A DNA stretch of 64,000 nt from DATLXU01 sp035575515 (GCA_035575515.1 DATLXU010000080.1:1-64000); one strand, 5' to 3'. Shown: positions 10,401 to 18,675, numbered from the stretch's first letter. The notes: generated by a model not told the origin, from the sequence alone. Made by a program: numbers and translations.

Positions 10401-10661
10401 CGATGATTTATCGCGCAAACGTCCGAGCGCGCGCGCAGCCTCGCCGCGCACGTACCAGTTCTCATCTCGAAGCGCCTGCTTGATTCGTTCGCGCGCGTCT
10501 CGGTCTTTCGATTCAATGAGCGCGAAAATCTCTTTCGCCCGCGCTTCAGCGTGAGTCGTTTGTTCGCCCGCAGCGCCGTTTGAACGCACACCCGCTTGCT
10601 GCGCCACAACAAAAGACGGCGCAAACAGAATCAATATCAAAACCGAAGGCTTATTGAACAT
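7401..10661 (-). CDS. very long secreted HEAT/PBS-lyase-repeat protein
   Basis: 1086 residues: an N-terminal signal peptide (VLILILFAPSFVVAQQ) and then about thirty HEAT-like repeats of ~31 residues to the end. Each has the form A(V)xALIxALxDxDxxVRxxAAxALGxIGD. No catalytic domain is present. The frame is intact despite the high internal repetition. HEAT solenoids bind proteins or act as scaffolds; here the signal peptide places it in the periplasm or outside. No lipobox was seen. It is followed by two lipoproteins, which could be partners. PBS-lyase annotation would refer to the repeat only; there is no sign of phycobilin chemistry. Confidence 0.9.
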   Translation of the reverse strand: MFNKPSVLILILFAPSFVVAQQAGVRSNGAAGEQTTHAEARAKEIFALIESKDRDARERIKQALRDENWYVRGEAARALGRLRDKSSAQDLMPLVQDPNWFVRDAALAALAEIGATVDAASLVDMLASPDAYTRARAAATLGAINYAPAIDALIKALSDADAFVRRAAAASLGKLKAAKASDGLIAILKDEDAAARKAAAVALGLIGDRSAEGAIIAASKDAGDDSLAYALALYRLGNRDHLDHITAALKSEYADVRHDALETLLEIPDPRALPALLEMAKPAANSQAQSDALKLNASESFSIRMALARDLVKFDGEHARSALIAMLDDPAPQVRAQAAASLAKGNTANAGDDSSERRLTALVAALKKEKSSLVVSAITDALAQFDRSRVADALLDLKASDGKSSPNIEKALAASNITADALIAQLNDGELNTRLRAMDRLTRLGDPKAVEPLIETLSKAKENQLRVKAAESLGALKDRRAVDALIAASSASEPELRIASVASLGLIADHLATDALFVATKDSEAGVREAAIRSLAALGISVERLSADATSPSWQTRVAALTTLARLGDKKAVPVVIAALKDSDWRVRTEAARALGAFGDGRAIDALIAALADPSADVRIEATSALGRVKAGSTLAGRALAPLTALLNDRDPRVSLAAAESLARMQDPRAINALVASLANEDWRVKSRAAQVLARVATEGSFDQAIKPLAESLRDKDPVVRYYASEALIGLGAKSVPSLIEVLRSQRESDRQRAARVLWRIGEPAVEPLIAVLNDRSSTPEMRADAAAALGVIGDKRAIKSLALLLRDERYFVREQAARALGQMGDDAIEQIIEMANASLPATREAAIEALGNLKSDRAIDKIIEAFSDSNTNVRSAAVKALGQTESERAVAPLMGLLRDESSALRAQASASLARLGRVAVPGLIAALRDTRPSVRQLAAEALGEIGSKDAVAALIELIQTDQSGARPEAIQALGKIGDAAAIGPILSVMNRGSVAVRKRSIAALARFRDARAVEALTNALADKDEEVRQSAAAGLGDIGDERVLGQLERVADNDSSSDVRSAASQAIERIRAQAQQRPKAQSSRP

Positions 10662-10740
10662 CAGCTTTACCAGCGGAGCATCACCATACCCGCTGTTCGA
10701 TTGCAGGGGAAATTCTACAGTAGATTGGGAGAGTTTTTAC

Positions 10741-10838
10741 AGTCCGAAGTCCGAAGTCTTAAAACCGGCTTGGAGATTCAAAGCATTCCTCAACAAACTA
10801 GCCGCTGACTTCGGACATCGGACTGCGGATTTTGGACT
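10741..10838. repeat. intergenic inverted repeat, word CCGAAGT
   Basis: The left arm is AGTCCGAAGTCCGAAGTC (10741-10758); the right arm (about 10807-10838) carries GACTTCGGAC, ATCGGACT and TTTTGGACT, complementary and likewise repetitive. It lies between two minus-strand genes, and the right arm reaches the stop codon of the glycosyltransferase. Same word family as 44036-44136. Confidence 0.75.
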
Positions 10839-12106
10839 CAGGTAGTGGTCGCCGCGCTCTCTTTGCTATATCCTGCAAGCTCGTTGAACATTTTGACGTA
10901 ATCCATCAGATGGCGAGTTGATAAGAAATTCTTTCTGACGTGCTCGCGCGCCTTGTCGCCCATCTCGCGAGTGCGGTTCGGATGCTGAAGAAGGAAGAGG
11001 CACGAGCGGGCGCACCCCTCGATGTCATTCACGAGGAATCCTGTCTCGCCTTCGATTATCTGCAAGGGTATCCCGCCGACTTTGCCGCCCACGACTGGCT
11101 TGCCTTTCCATAGAGCTTCGGTGACCACGAGGCCGAAGCCCTCGCGGGTTGATTTTTGAATCACGACATCGGCGACTGTTTGAAATGCGTTTATCTCCCA
11201 GTTGTGAACGCCGTCAAGATTCGACAACACATGAATGTCGAAATCTTCGCCTGAGCGGCGCAGCGTCTTGGCATAATAGACCATGCCTTCGGGGTCATCT
11301 GTCGCCATCGAGCCGACAAGCCCGAGCTGGACTTCGGGCATCTGCTTCTTGACCATTCGATAAGCGTCAATCACGCCGAGCGGGTCTTTCCATGGATCGA
11401 AGCGCGACACCTGCACCATCAGCGGTCGCTTGATGTCAATGCCGAAGCGATGGACTATGTGGCGCGCTTCTTCCATATCCATTGGCCTGTTCTTTTCGGC
11501 CAGCGGGTCAATTGAAGGCGGGATTATGTAGAGCTTCGGGAAAGCCATTCCGCTGCCGACATATTCTTCGAGCGTGTAAATCGCCGCGTCGTATTCAAGC
11601 AGATACGGCTTCAGAAAATCGCGCACGACCATGTAAGGCGTCGAGGTATCAATGTGGCAGCGCCATATCCAGTGCCTGCCGCCCTCGCGCCCGTGATAGT
11701 GCAACAGCGCCGCCGGTTGCGGGTCGTGGACGACTACGAAGTCGTATTCGCCCTCGAATATTTTCGCGTTCAGCTCGTTGTTGCGAAGGTAGATTTCGCG
11801 CATCTCATCTGTGAAATCAATGGAATGGCCTTGCAGCGCGTTGTGAAACGCTTTGGTGACGACGAAGAACTCTTTCTCGCCCACGATCACTTGCCACTCG
11901 GCTTCAATGCCAATGTCGCGCATCAGCGGCACGAGCGTTTGAAGAATCTCGGCAACGCCGCCGCCGTAAGCAGTGGCGTTTATGTGGACGACTCGCGCGC
12001 CTTTGAGCGGGCGCGCGGCTTCGCGGATTTCTTCGATAACATCTGCGCCGACAACCGATTCATAATCTTTCAAGTTCTTGCTCTGGACTTCCACTTGTTG
12101 AAGCAT
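10838..12106 (-). CDS. treT: TreT-like trehalose synthase glycosyltransferase (GT4)
   Basis: About 422 residues of a GT-B retaining glycosyltransferase. The N-terminal half contains the TreT-typical HINATAYGGGVAEIL and AEWQVIVGEKEFF, followed by TKAFHNALQG. The C-terminal half has the GT4 signature: VSRFDPWKDPLGVI, STREGFGLVVTEALWKGKPVVGG and GIPLQIIEGETGFL. TreT enzymes make trehalose reversibly from NDP-glucose and glucose, an osmoprotective or storage function. The ATG at 12106 is preceded by GGATGGAGAT; the frame is open further upstream but lacks homologous content. Substrate identity is inferred from motifs and not proven. Confidence 0.85.
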   Translation of the reverse strand: MLQQVEVQSKNLKDYESVVGADVIEEIREAARPLKGARVVHINATAYGGGVAEILQTLVPLMRDIGIEAEWQVIVGEKEFFVVTKAFHNALQGHSIDFTDEMREIYLRNNELNAKIFEGEYDFVVVHDPQPAALLHYHGREGGRHWIWRCHIDTSTPYMVVRDFLKPYLLEYDAAIYTLEEYVGSGMAFPKLYIIPPSIDPLAEKNRPMDMEEARHIVHRFGIDIKRPLMVQVSRFDPWKDPLGVIDAYRMVKKQMPEVQLGLVGSMATDDPEGMVYYAKTLRRSGEDFDIHVLSNLDGVHNWEINAFQTVADVVIQKSTREGFGLVVTEALWKGKPVVGGKVGGIPLQIIEGETGFLVNDIEGCARSCLFLLQHPNRTREMGDKAREHVRKNFLSTRHLMDYVKMFNELAGYSKESAATTT

Positions 12107-12338
12107 ATCTCCATCCTGTCTGGTTTGAAATTGAGGGCCGCACCGGGCAATGCCTAGATCTCTGCCTTTTTGTCTTATTGCACAAAATGCCCGGCGCGGC
12201 CAAACGTACTTGCCAATACCTGCACTTTTCGATTGCGCTGATATAGTTTGCAACCTCGATGCCAGTAAAGCCAATTGGAACGATTTTTTTTGCGAGAGTG
12301 TGCGTCTCGCGCGCACTCTGCAGTAAGAAAAGAAGCGA

Positions 12339-12371
12339 AAGCCCGCAAGGTTTTCAGAACCTTGCGGGCTT
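12339..12371 (-). terminator. intrinsic terminator with 14-bp perfect stem
   Basis: AAGCCCGCAAGGTT (12339-12352) and its exact complement (12358-12371) flank a five-nt loop. On the minus strand the stem is followed by TTTCGCTTCTTTTCTT. It ends the transcript of the unknown gene at 12396-12773. Confidence 0.8.
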
Positions 12372-12395
12372 GGAGACTAACCCAAAACTTAAAAC

Positions 12396-12773
12396 CTATG
12401 CGGCCAAACGATCCTGACCCGCCTTTTCGGCAAAGACGCCGAAGCGCGCCATCGCGCGTTCGACGGCTGGCATCGCTTGCGGCACGTTTATCTTCAAGAA
12501 CCTGACGAGATGGCCCACTTCCGTAGGCGTAAGGTCTTCGGGGCTTCGTCCCGGAATCCCAAGCGGAATCAGATAAGCGCGCATGTTGAGGTTAGCGCGC
12601 CTCATCTCAGCCTCAAGGACTTGGATAAACTCCTCTCTTTCGGCCATCGTCATGGACACTAAACCATCGCGTACAACGCTCTTGAGATCATTGGGGTCGA
12701 GCGTCGTCCGGCTCGTCCCATGGTTTCTCGATTGAATGCTTCTGTGCACGTTCCTTGTTGTTCTTATCGCCAT
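12396..12773 (-). CDS. conserved-looking small protein of unknown function
   Basis: 125 residues from ATG 12773, which follows AAGGGTGG. Hydrophilic, mostly helical, no signal peptide or TM segment. A basic N-terminus (AIRTTRNVHRSIQSRNH) is followed by an acidic helix (SMTMAEREEFIQVLEAEMRRANL), then LGIPGRSPEDLTPTEVGHLVRFLK. It stands alone with its own terminator. No family recognised; an EF-hand-like or regulatory role would be guesswork. Confidence 0.7.
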   Translation of the reverse strand: MAIRTTRNVHRSIQSRNHGTSRTTLDPNDLKSVVRDGLVSMTMAEREEFIQVLEAEMRRANLNMRAYLIPLGIPGRSPEDLTPTEVGHLVRFLKINVPQAMPAVERAMARFGVFAEKAGQDRLAA

Positions 12774-13229
12774 TTTTTTTCCACCCTTCTTGTCAACCAC
12801 CAAACTTTTGTCATCCTTAGAACCGATTTCCCGCTCGCGCTTCGCGGCGCGGCGCCACTTTCAATCGCTCTAACGCAGCCAGCGACGATTAGTTTCAAGA
12901 ACTTCGGCGCGCCTTAGCGTCTGCCTCTTCAAACCCAATCGCCCTCCATCAAGCATTTGTGCAACTGATATGCCAGCACGTTGCCTCGCCTTCAAGCAAT
13001 ATCAGTGATGCTGTCAATGACCCAACAATCAACCCGCGCTGCGTGCCCGCTTTATCCTTAACTGACATGGCGCGAGGTTGTTTTAATACATAATCGTTGT
13101 TCGATTAGTATTCATTCCCAACCATGCAAAAAAATCTTTGCGGAGCATCATCGCCGCCAACCGCAATCGGCTTGCTTGCGCTCCGCTCGCTTACCTTAGA
13201 CAAGTTTAGAATGGATGAAGTTGGAATTC
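12774..13229. other. gene-free stretch upstream of the candidate RNA
   Basis: No convincing coding frame on either strand. It includes the upstream region of the minus-strand gene and an AT-rich block (13080-13140) in which minus-strand promoter words could be placed, but nothing firm. Confidence 0.35.
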
Positions 13230-13258
13230 TTGTCTCACAATTTTGCAAATGCTAGACA
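13230..13258 (+). promoter_or_regulatory. candidate promoter of an orphan transcript
   Basis: TTGTCT (13230-13235) and TAGACA (13253-13258) are separated by exactly 17 nt. No coding sequence follows, but a strong terminator lies about 200 nt downstream. Confidence 0.4.
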
Positions 13259-13264
13259 TATCGT

Positions 13265-13462
13265 CGGCTCCTACCCTGACCGCGTATTTTCGATCAAGCT
13301 AGAACACTCGCAATTTGGATGGTCTATGAAATCATGGCCGGTGAAATGGTTAATGGAACGGGCATTGCTGTAGTATCGGACAACAGGCATTACCCACCCA
13401 AGAATGCTTGCCAATTACAACCTGAGGGGCCAAGGGCACCGGTTACGACCGGTGCCAATTTT
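13265..13462 (+). ncRNA. candidate structured small RNA of about 200 nt upstream of recA
   Basis: Predicted from a 17-nt-spaced promoter (13230-13258) and an orphan terminator: GGCACCGGT-TACG-ACCGGTGCC (13435-13456) followed by a T-rich tract. The 5' end GGCUCCU (13266-13272) can pair with AGGGGCC (13425-13431) just before the terminator, closing a rod of about 160 nt; short helices can be drawn within. No start codon with a ribosome-binding site and long frame exists in the interval. Size and rod shape are reminiscent of 6S RNA, but I could not match conserved 6S bases. Confidence 0.35.
13435..13462 (+). terminator. orphan intrinsic terminator
   Basis: A nine-pair perfect stem GGCACCGGT/ACCGGTGCC with a four-nt loop, then AATTTTTCTTTT. 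No gene on the plus strand ends nearby, which is the main reason to propose an RNA transcript upstream. Confidence 0.75.
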
Positions 13463-13511
13463 TCTTTTGCCAATGCGTGCGATAATTCTTTATGAGGCGA
13501 TTCGCCTGATG

Positions 13512-13520
13512 TGCTATAAT
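13512..13520 (+). promoter_or_regulatory. extended -10 promoter of recA
   Basis: TGCTATAAT is an extended -10 (TGn plus consensus TATAAT) located 46 nt before the recA start. No clear -35 at 17 nt, as allowed for extended -10 promoters. No LexA-type box was recognised. Confidence 0.6.
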
Positions 13521-13566
13521 CACCTTTCAAGTTGATCCCTCAACAGAAAGGAAGCACCAATTAAAC

Positions 13567-14643
13567 ATGGCAGATGAACGCAGTGAGCGCAATCGCGCTA
13601 TTGACATAGCTATCGCAGGAATCGAGAAGCAGTTCGGCAAAGGCTCAATCATGCGGCTCGGCGAAAAGAGGGTCGTGGACGTCCCGGCCATCTCTACTTC
13701 ATGTCTGAGCCTCGATGCAGCCATCGGTGTAGGCGGCGTGCCGCGAGGCCGCATCGTTGAAATCTACGGGCCGGAATCGGGCGGCAAGACCACGCTCGCG
13801 CTCCACATAGTAGCGCAGGCGCAGCAGGCTGGAGGCGTCGCGGCTTATATTGACGCCGAGCACGCGCTCGATGCGCAGTACGCCGAAAAGCTCGGCGTCA
13901 GGGTTGATGACCTGTTCATTTCGCAGCCGGATTCAGGTGAACAGGCGCTTGAAATCGCCGAAGCGCTGGTCCGTTCGGGCGGCGTTGACGTGCTTGTGAT
14001 TGACTCGGTTGCGGCGCTCGTGCCGCGCGCGGAGCTTGATGGTGATATGGGAGACTCGCTGCCCGGACTTCAGGCTCGCCTGATGTCTCAGGCGCTCAGA
14101 AAACTGACGGCGGTAGTATCGCGCTCGAACACCTGTTTGATTTTCATCAACCAGATTCGCGAAAAGATCGGCGTTATGTTCGGCAACCCAGAGACGACGA
14201 CAGGCGGACGCGCCCTCAAGTTTTACTCGTCGGTTCGACTTGAGATTCGCCGCACGACGGCTATCAAAGACGGGGACGCAGTTGTTGGCAACCGCACTAA
14301 GGTCAAAGTCGTCAAGAACAAAGTTGCCCCGCCCTTCAAGGAAGCGGAATTCGACATTATGTACGGCGAAGGAATCTCGCGCGAAGGCGATCTGCTCGAC
14401 CTGGCAGTTGAGCACAAGGTTGTTGATAAAAGCGGTGCGTGGTTCAGCTTTCAGGGCGAGCGATTGGGTCAGGGTCGCGAAAACGCAAAGAACCTTTTGA
14501 AGACCGACGCCGCGATTGCAGGTCGTATCGAAGCGGAAGTTCGCAAGGCGCTCGGCCTGACACCTGTAACTTCGGAGGAGCCTGAATCTAGCGCGCCCGC
14601 AGCCAACTCAGGCGGCTCGCGCAGGGCCGCGCCGAAAGAGTAA
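13567..14643 (+). CDS. recA: recombinase RecA
   Basis: 358 residues, full length for the family. The ATPase core carries the Walker A motif GPESGGKTT (residues 68-76), VLVIDSVAALVPRAEL (Walker B), LIFINQIREKIGVMFGNPE (DNA-binding loop) and GGRALKFYSSVRLEIRR. The C-terminal tail is Ser/Ala/Glu-rich rather than strongly acidic. RecA forms filaments on single-stranded DNA, promotes strand exchange and stimulates LexA cleavage. AAAGGAAG lies 12 nt before the ATG. Monocistronic: promoter at 13512, terminator at 14710. Confidence 0.98.
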   Translation: MADERSERNRAIDIAIAGIEKQFGKGSIMRLGEKRVVDVPAISTSCLSLDAAIGVGGVPRGRIVEIYGPESGGKTTLALHIVAQAQQAGGVAAYIDAEHALDAQYAEKLGVRVDDLFISQPDSGEQALEIAEALVRSGGVDVLVIDSVAALVPRAELDGDMGDSLPGLQARLMSQALRKLTAVVSRSNTCLIFINQIREKIGVMFGNPETTTGGRALKFYSSVRLEIRRTTAIKDGDAVVGNRTKVKVVKNKVAPPFKEAEFDIMYGEGISREGDLLDLAVEHKVVDKSGAWFSFQGERLGQGRENAKNLLKTDAAIAGRIEAEVRKALGLTPVTSEEPESSAPAANSGGSRRAAPKE

Positions 14644-14709
14644 CGAAAGGCAGAAGGCAAAAAGCAGGGAGCAAAGGTAAACAACTCTTTGCTCGCATAT
14701 GATTCATAG

Positions 14710-14750
14710 AAGCGTGAGGCTTCAACACAACAGCCTCACGCTTTTCTTTT
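14710..14750 (+). terminator. intrinsic terminator of recA
   Basis: A twelve-pair stem AAGCGTGAGGCT (14710-14721) / 14732-14743 with a ten-nt loop, running into CTTTTCTTTT. Confidence 0.85.
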
Positions 14751-14919
14751 CAGCGCGCCTTCCACATCGTTGATTCGCCGATGCTGCGGCGCTTGCGTCC
14801 ATATGTTGTGCTGCAAAGTCAAGGCAGCACAAGATTTCGATTGACCTCACCTTTGGCTTTCTGATACTATGCGGGCCGAATCGCAAGGATGCCCCCGTAA
14901 TTATTGAGGTGCTTCAAGA

Positions 14920-16248
14920 ATGGAATGTCAAGGTTGCGGGCATAATTACCCTTATACACTATCGTGCTGTCCCAAGTGCAGACGCCCTTCTCCGAAACGG
15001 GGACAAAGATTTTCTGACTCAAGACTGATAGAGTTTCCGCGCAAGACTCGCACGCGCACGAGCAGCGAGCCTGCCGAAACTCCTCTTCCCGCCTGGCGCG
15101 TTGAGCTTAACGAACGAGTTCGTGCCATACAAGCAAAGCGCAACGGCGCAACAACAGAAACAAGCGCAAGCGCAACAGACCAATCGCCGGTTGCAGATGA
15201 GCAGCTAAACGATGATTTGATAACACCGCGCCCATACGAACATCAAGTGAGCGCGCGCGCTTCGCACAAACGAGAAATAAAACCCATAGCTCAGGATTCT
15301 ATCCGCAGTCATCCTGTTCAAACGATGTCGGGCCGACTCGCCGCGCAGCCAGCGCCCGCCGCTCAGAAAGAGGCAAACCCAATCGTTGAAGCCGCGCTCA
15401 GGCGAGTCCGGCGCGCAACCGAAAACGCCAACCGCGCAGCTTTGCCAAAGATTGAACCCGTGCCGCCAATTCAACCGAGCACTAAGGGTGCGCTCGCCGT
15501 TGATCGCGAAGCCACCGCGCGAGCATTGGAACGCGAGCCTGAAGTTGCGCCAGAGGCTAGGGCTAGGACCGCACCGCTCCCGGAGGTCGTCAAAGAACCG
15601 ATTCCAGAACTTGAAGTTCACGAACCCGAAACGGTAAAGCCCGCTGTCGTTGAGCCAGAGCCGCAGGTGAAATTGAGCGAACCGCTCGAATCTTATCAAA
15701 ACGACCTGCACGAATCTTATATTGAAGATGTTCAGGGCGCGCCTGCGGTCTTGCCTATTGACGAGCTTGAGCCGATAGATTATCTCGAAGCGGAAATCCG
15801 AAAAGTGGACAAAACGCTTGGGCTTGAGTTCGCGCGAAACGAAAGCCCTTCGCTCGTCGCGCACCTCGCGATATGGGTTATTGACCTGCTGACGATTGCG
15901 GCAAGTTGCTTCCCGTTCTTCGCGCTCGCCATTATCACCAACGGCAGCTTTGCTCAAGAGCACTCGCGCGTGGCTGCGGGGATAATCATCTCCCTCGTTT
16001 CGTTCTTCTACCTTGCAATCACGCAATCGCTTTGCGGGAAGACGTTCGGAATGATGATGACGAATACGCGCGTGGTTGACGCGGCGACGTTCGAGCCGCT
16101 CACACCAGCGCGGGCATTGATGAGAACCGTCGGTTGTTTCATCGCGGCAGCGCCGTTGATGATCGGCGTCCTGTGGGCCATAGGCAACCGCAGGCACAGA
16201 GGCTGGCAGGACTACTTCTCAGGCACGATGGTCGCCCGCGATTTCTGA
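14920..16248 (+). CDS. zinc-ribbon and RDD-family membrane protein
   Basis: 442 residues in three parts. Residues 1-22 form a zinc ribbon (CQGCGHNYPYTLSCCPKCRR). A long Pro/Glu/Ala-rich disordered region runs to about residue 300. A C-terminal RDD domain follows, with TM helices in VAHLAIWVIDLLTIAASCFPF, VAAGIIISLVSFFYLAIT and CFIAAAPLMIGVLWAIG and the motifs LCGKTFGMMMTNTRVVD and RHRGWQDYFSGT. The Arg and Asp residues typical of RDD proteins are kept. RDD proteins include transporters of unclear substrate. The zinc-ribbon plus linker plus membrane layout recurs in two other genes here (25545 and 61440). Confidence 0.85.
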   Translation: MECQGCGHNYPYTLSCCPKCRRPSPKRGQRFSDSRLIEFPRKTRTRTSSEPAETPLPAWRVELNERVRAIQAKRNGATTETSASATDQSPVADEQLNDDLITPRPYEHQVSARASHKREIKPIAQDSIRSHPVQTMSGRLAAQPAPAAQKEANPIVEAALRRVRRATENANRAALPKIEPVPPIQPSTKGALAVDREATARALEREPEVAPEARARTAPLPEVVKEPIPELEVHEPETVKPAVVEPEPQVKLSEPLESYQNDLHESYIEDVQGAPAVLPIDELEPIDYLEAEIRKVDKTLGLEFARNESPSLVAHLAIWVIDLLTIAASCFPFFALAIITNGSFAQEHSRVAAGIIISLVSFFYLAITQSLCGKTFGMMMTNTRVVDAATFEPLTPARALMRTVGCFIAAAPLMIGVLWAIGNRRHRGWQDYFSGTMVARDF

Positions 16249-16263
16249 TTCACCTATCCGCAC

Positions 16264-16308
16264 ATCTTTGCATTAACGCCTCGAACGAAAAGGTGTTAAT
16301 GCAAAGAT
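16264..16308 (+). terminator. terminator-like hairpin between RDD gene and rqcH
   Basis: Positions 16264-16280 pair with 16292-16308 (seventeen pairs including one G-U), with an eleven-nt loop. The T-rich tract follows only after about ten nt (GACTTTTTC), so termination may be inefficient. Confidence 0.5.
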
Positions 16309-16388
16309 TGCCTTGATGACTTTTTCAATCTTTCAATCTGAATCCCTTCGCAGTTTCATCGGTCATCCTCTTCAAGTAATATCAACCT

Positions 16389-18110
16389 ATGGAGAATTTT
16401 TATCTCTCCGCCATCGTGCGTGAGATTCAACCCGAAGTTCAGGGCCAATTCATCGCAAGGGTTGCGAAGGCAGGCGATGAGATTCTCTTTGACATCAGAG
16501 ACACAGGCGAGCGGATGCTGCTTGCATCGTTAGACCGCACGAGTCCCGCTCTCTACTTTGCCCGCCGCGACATCAAACAAATAAAATCCGCGTTGCAATC
16601 GTCGCACCCCTTCTTTGCGCTTCTGCGAAAGCGCCTTGCTGGAGCAAAAATCCTAGCCTTATCGAAAGAGCCTTTTGATCGAATCATCAGACTCGAAGTT
16701 GAGAGATTTGACCTGAGCGGCGAGGCAGAAAAGAGTTCTTTAGTGCTCGCACTCACGGGTCGCACGACGAATGCATATTTGCTCGATGCTTCGGGCACGG
16801 AAATCTCATCCTTTGACCAAAGCGGTAAGCCCTATTCAGAGGCTCAAGGCACATCAATTATTCAAGACTTCGACCCGGCTGAGACACTCGCGCGACTGAG
16901 CGAAGATGCAACGCAAGAGGACATTCTCAATTCATTTTTCGGTCCGACTAGCATATTCGCGCCCGTGTTCAGAACCGAATTCATCGCGCGCTGTCGCAAT
17001 GCGAGTCCTGCCGCTGCGTTCAAATCCCTGCTACATGACCTGTTTTACAGCAAGCCTGTGCCGCTGGTTTATTCGCGCATTCCTGAAGCTGAAATCGGAG
17101 AGCGCATCATCAATCTGAAAACCGACCTGCTGCTTTCTCACATAGAACTGAAGCAGGCAGAAGGACTGCACAGGATTGAATTCGACTCGCTCTCCGAAGC
17201 TGCGGATTGGTATTACAGCGCGCGGCAGCGAGTTGAGGCGTTGCGTGCCGAATATAACTTCATCAGGCAGTTGCTCGCCCGACAAATCAAGAAACGCGAA
17301 GCCGCGATGCAGGCTGTCACCAGCGACCTCGCGCGGTTTGAAGACCCCGACCGCCTGAAACGATTCGGCGATTTGATACTCGCCAATCTCGCCACAGCTC
17401 GCGTTCACGATTCAAAAGCAACGGTGATTGATTATTACAACTCGTCTCAGCCGGAGATCGAAATTGAATTAGGGGAAGGCAGAAGCCTTCAACAAGCTGC
17501 GAGCGATTACTTCGCGCGCTATCAGAAGGCCCGCCGCGCTCTGTCAGTACTGGCTACGCGCAAAAGCGAAGTGGCTCGCGAGCTTGATCCATTGAAAGAG
17601 CTGCTTGCACGCCTCGAAGAAGACCCGTCGCTTGATCGAATCAAACAGGTTCGCGCGCGGGCAGAGAGATTGCTTGGAATCAAGCCCCGGCGTGAACCGA
17701 AAACGAAAGAGAGGCGCGCGCGGGCCAAAGAGGGCAAGGCAATCGGACGTCGGTTTTTGTCAACGGATGGATATGAAATCATCGTCGGCAGAAATGACAG
17801 GGAGAATGACCAACTGACTTTTCGCGTGGCCCGCCCGAACGATCTGTGGCTGCACGCAGCGGATTATCCCGGCTCGCACGTCGTCGTGCGCAACCCAAGC
17901 CGCGAGCCGCTGCCGCATCGAGCGATTATCGAAGCAGCCGAAGTCGCCGCTTTCAACTCGCAGGCCAAACGCGAAGCAAAGGCAGCGGTGCATTACACCG
18001 AACGAAAATTCGTCTCGAAGCCGCCGCGCGCAAAGCCGGGGCTTGTGCGGCTCTCGTCGTTCAAGACCGTTATGGTCGAGCCGCGCTGCAACCTTCGAAA
18101 GATTGAGTGA
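16389..18110 (+). CDS. rqcH: RqcH-type NFACT ribosome-quality-control protein
   Basis: 573 residues. The NFACT-N domain occupies roughly residues 1-200, followed by helical arms (about 240-420, coiled coil) and the NFACT-R/DUF814 domain from about 450 with GYEIIVGRNDRENDQLTF, RPNDLWLHAADYPGSHVV and KPGLVRLSSFKTV. RqcH binds the stalled 50S subunit and recruits tRNA-Ala to add alanine tails to nascent chains. Asp97-Arg98 (PFDRII), the pair needed for tailing in the Bacillus protein, is present. The EIM-like segment at about 121-123 reads ALT instead (LALTGRTTNAYLLD). Older databases call this fibronectin-binding protein. Convergent with aroK, 13 nt apart. Confidence 0.9.
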   Translation: MENFYLSAIVREIQPEVQGQFIARVAKAGDEILFDIRDTGERMLLASLDRTSPALYFARRDIKQIKSALQSSHPFFALLRKRLAGAKILALSKEPFDRIIRLEVERFDLSGEAEKSSLVLALTGRTTNAYLLDASGTEISSFDQSGKPYSEAQGTSIIQDFDPAETLARLSEDATQEDILNSFFGPTSIFAPVFRTEFIARCRNASPAAAFKSLLHDLFYSKPVPLVYSRIPEAEIGERIINLKTDLLLSHIELKQAEGLHRIEFDSLSEAADWYYSARQRVEALRAEYNFIRQLLARQIKKREAAMQAVTSDLARFEDPDRLKRFGDLILANLATARVHDSKATVIDYYNSSQPEIEIELGEGRSLQQAASDYFARYQKARRALSVLATRKSEVARELDPLKELLARLEEDPSLDRIKQVRARAERLLGIKPRREPKTKERRARAKEGKAIGRRFLSTDGYEIIVGRNDRENDQLTFRVARPNDLWLHAADYPGSHVVVRNPSREPLPHRAIIEAAEVAAFNSQAKREAKAAVHYTERKFVSKPPRAKPGLVRLSSFKTVMVEPRCNLRKIE

Positions 18111-18123
18111 GCAACGATGAAAG

Positions 18124-18675
18124 CTATAGCTTGAGCAGAGCGATAATCTCACACGCAATTTCAGAGGGCGAGCGCTTACCGCTTTCGACTACGTAATCTG
18201 CTTGAGCGTAGGCCTCGCGCCTACGCTCAAGCAGATCTCTCATTTCATCCTCGTTTCCGAGCAGCGGTCGCGACGGATCATCGCCGATCCGCTTTAAGCA
18301 AACCTCAAGAGGGCAATCCAGCCACACGGTCTTTCCAATCTCGCGCAGCACCGCGCGATTCTCTTCCGAAACATACGCGCCGCCGCCGAGGGCGATCACT
18401 GCACCGTTCAATTCACTACACGCCGCGATTGCCTCGCGCTCAATGCAGCGAAACTCAGCTTCGCCCTGTTCGGCAAATATCGAACGAATAGCTTTGCCCG
18501 CGCGCTGCTCTATCAATTCATCAAGGTCAACGAAGCGGCAAGAAAGCGCGCGGGCTAGCTCACGCCCAACGGTTGTCTTCCCTGCTCCCATAAACCCAAT
18601 CAAAAAAATCGGGGGGCGAGCCTCATCTGCGGCGCGCGTTTTAAGAACTTGCTTGTCAGGCAGCGCGTCGTGCAT
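18124..18675 (-). CDS. aroK: shikimate kinase
   Basis: 183 residues; phosphorylates shikimate at the 3-OH in the chorismate pathway. The P-loop is GFMGAGKTTVG (about residues 28-38); the shikimate-binding Asp and Arg lie in RFVDLDELIE and GEAEFRCIEREAI; ALGGGAYV is the conserved Gly-rich loop; DDPSRPLL is the lid region. It starts six nt after the aroA stop, so both are surely co-transcribed and probably coupled. Confidence 0.97.
   Translation of the reverse strand: MHDALPDKQVLKTRAADEARPPIFLIGFMGAGKTTVGRELARALSCRFVDLDELIEQRAGKAIRSIFAEQGEAEFRCIEREAIAACSELNGAVIALGGGAYVSEENRAVLREIGKTVWLDCPLEVCLKRIGDDPSRPLLGNEDEMRDLLERRREAYAQADYVVESGKRSPSEIACEIIALLKL

Noticed and set aside
15205..16197. A 330-codon minus-strand frame opposite the RDD protein gene
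   Set aside because: It is antisense to a supported gene with zinc-ribbon and RDD motifs, and its translation is Arg/Phe-rich without recognisable motifs.
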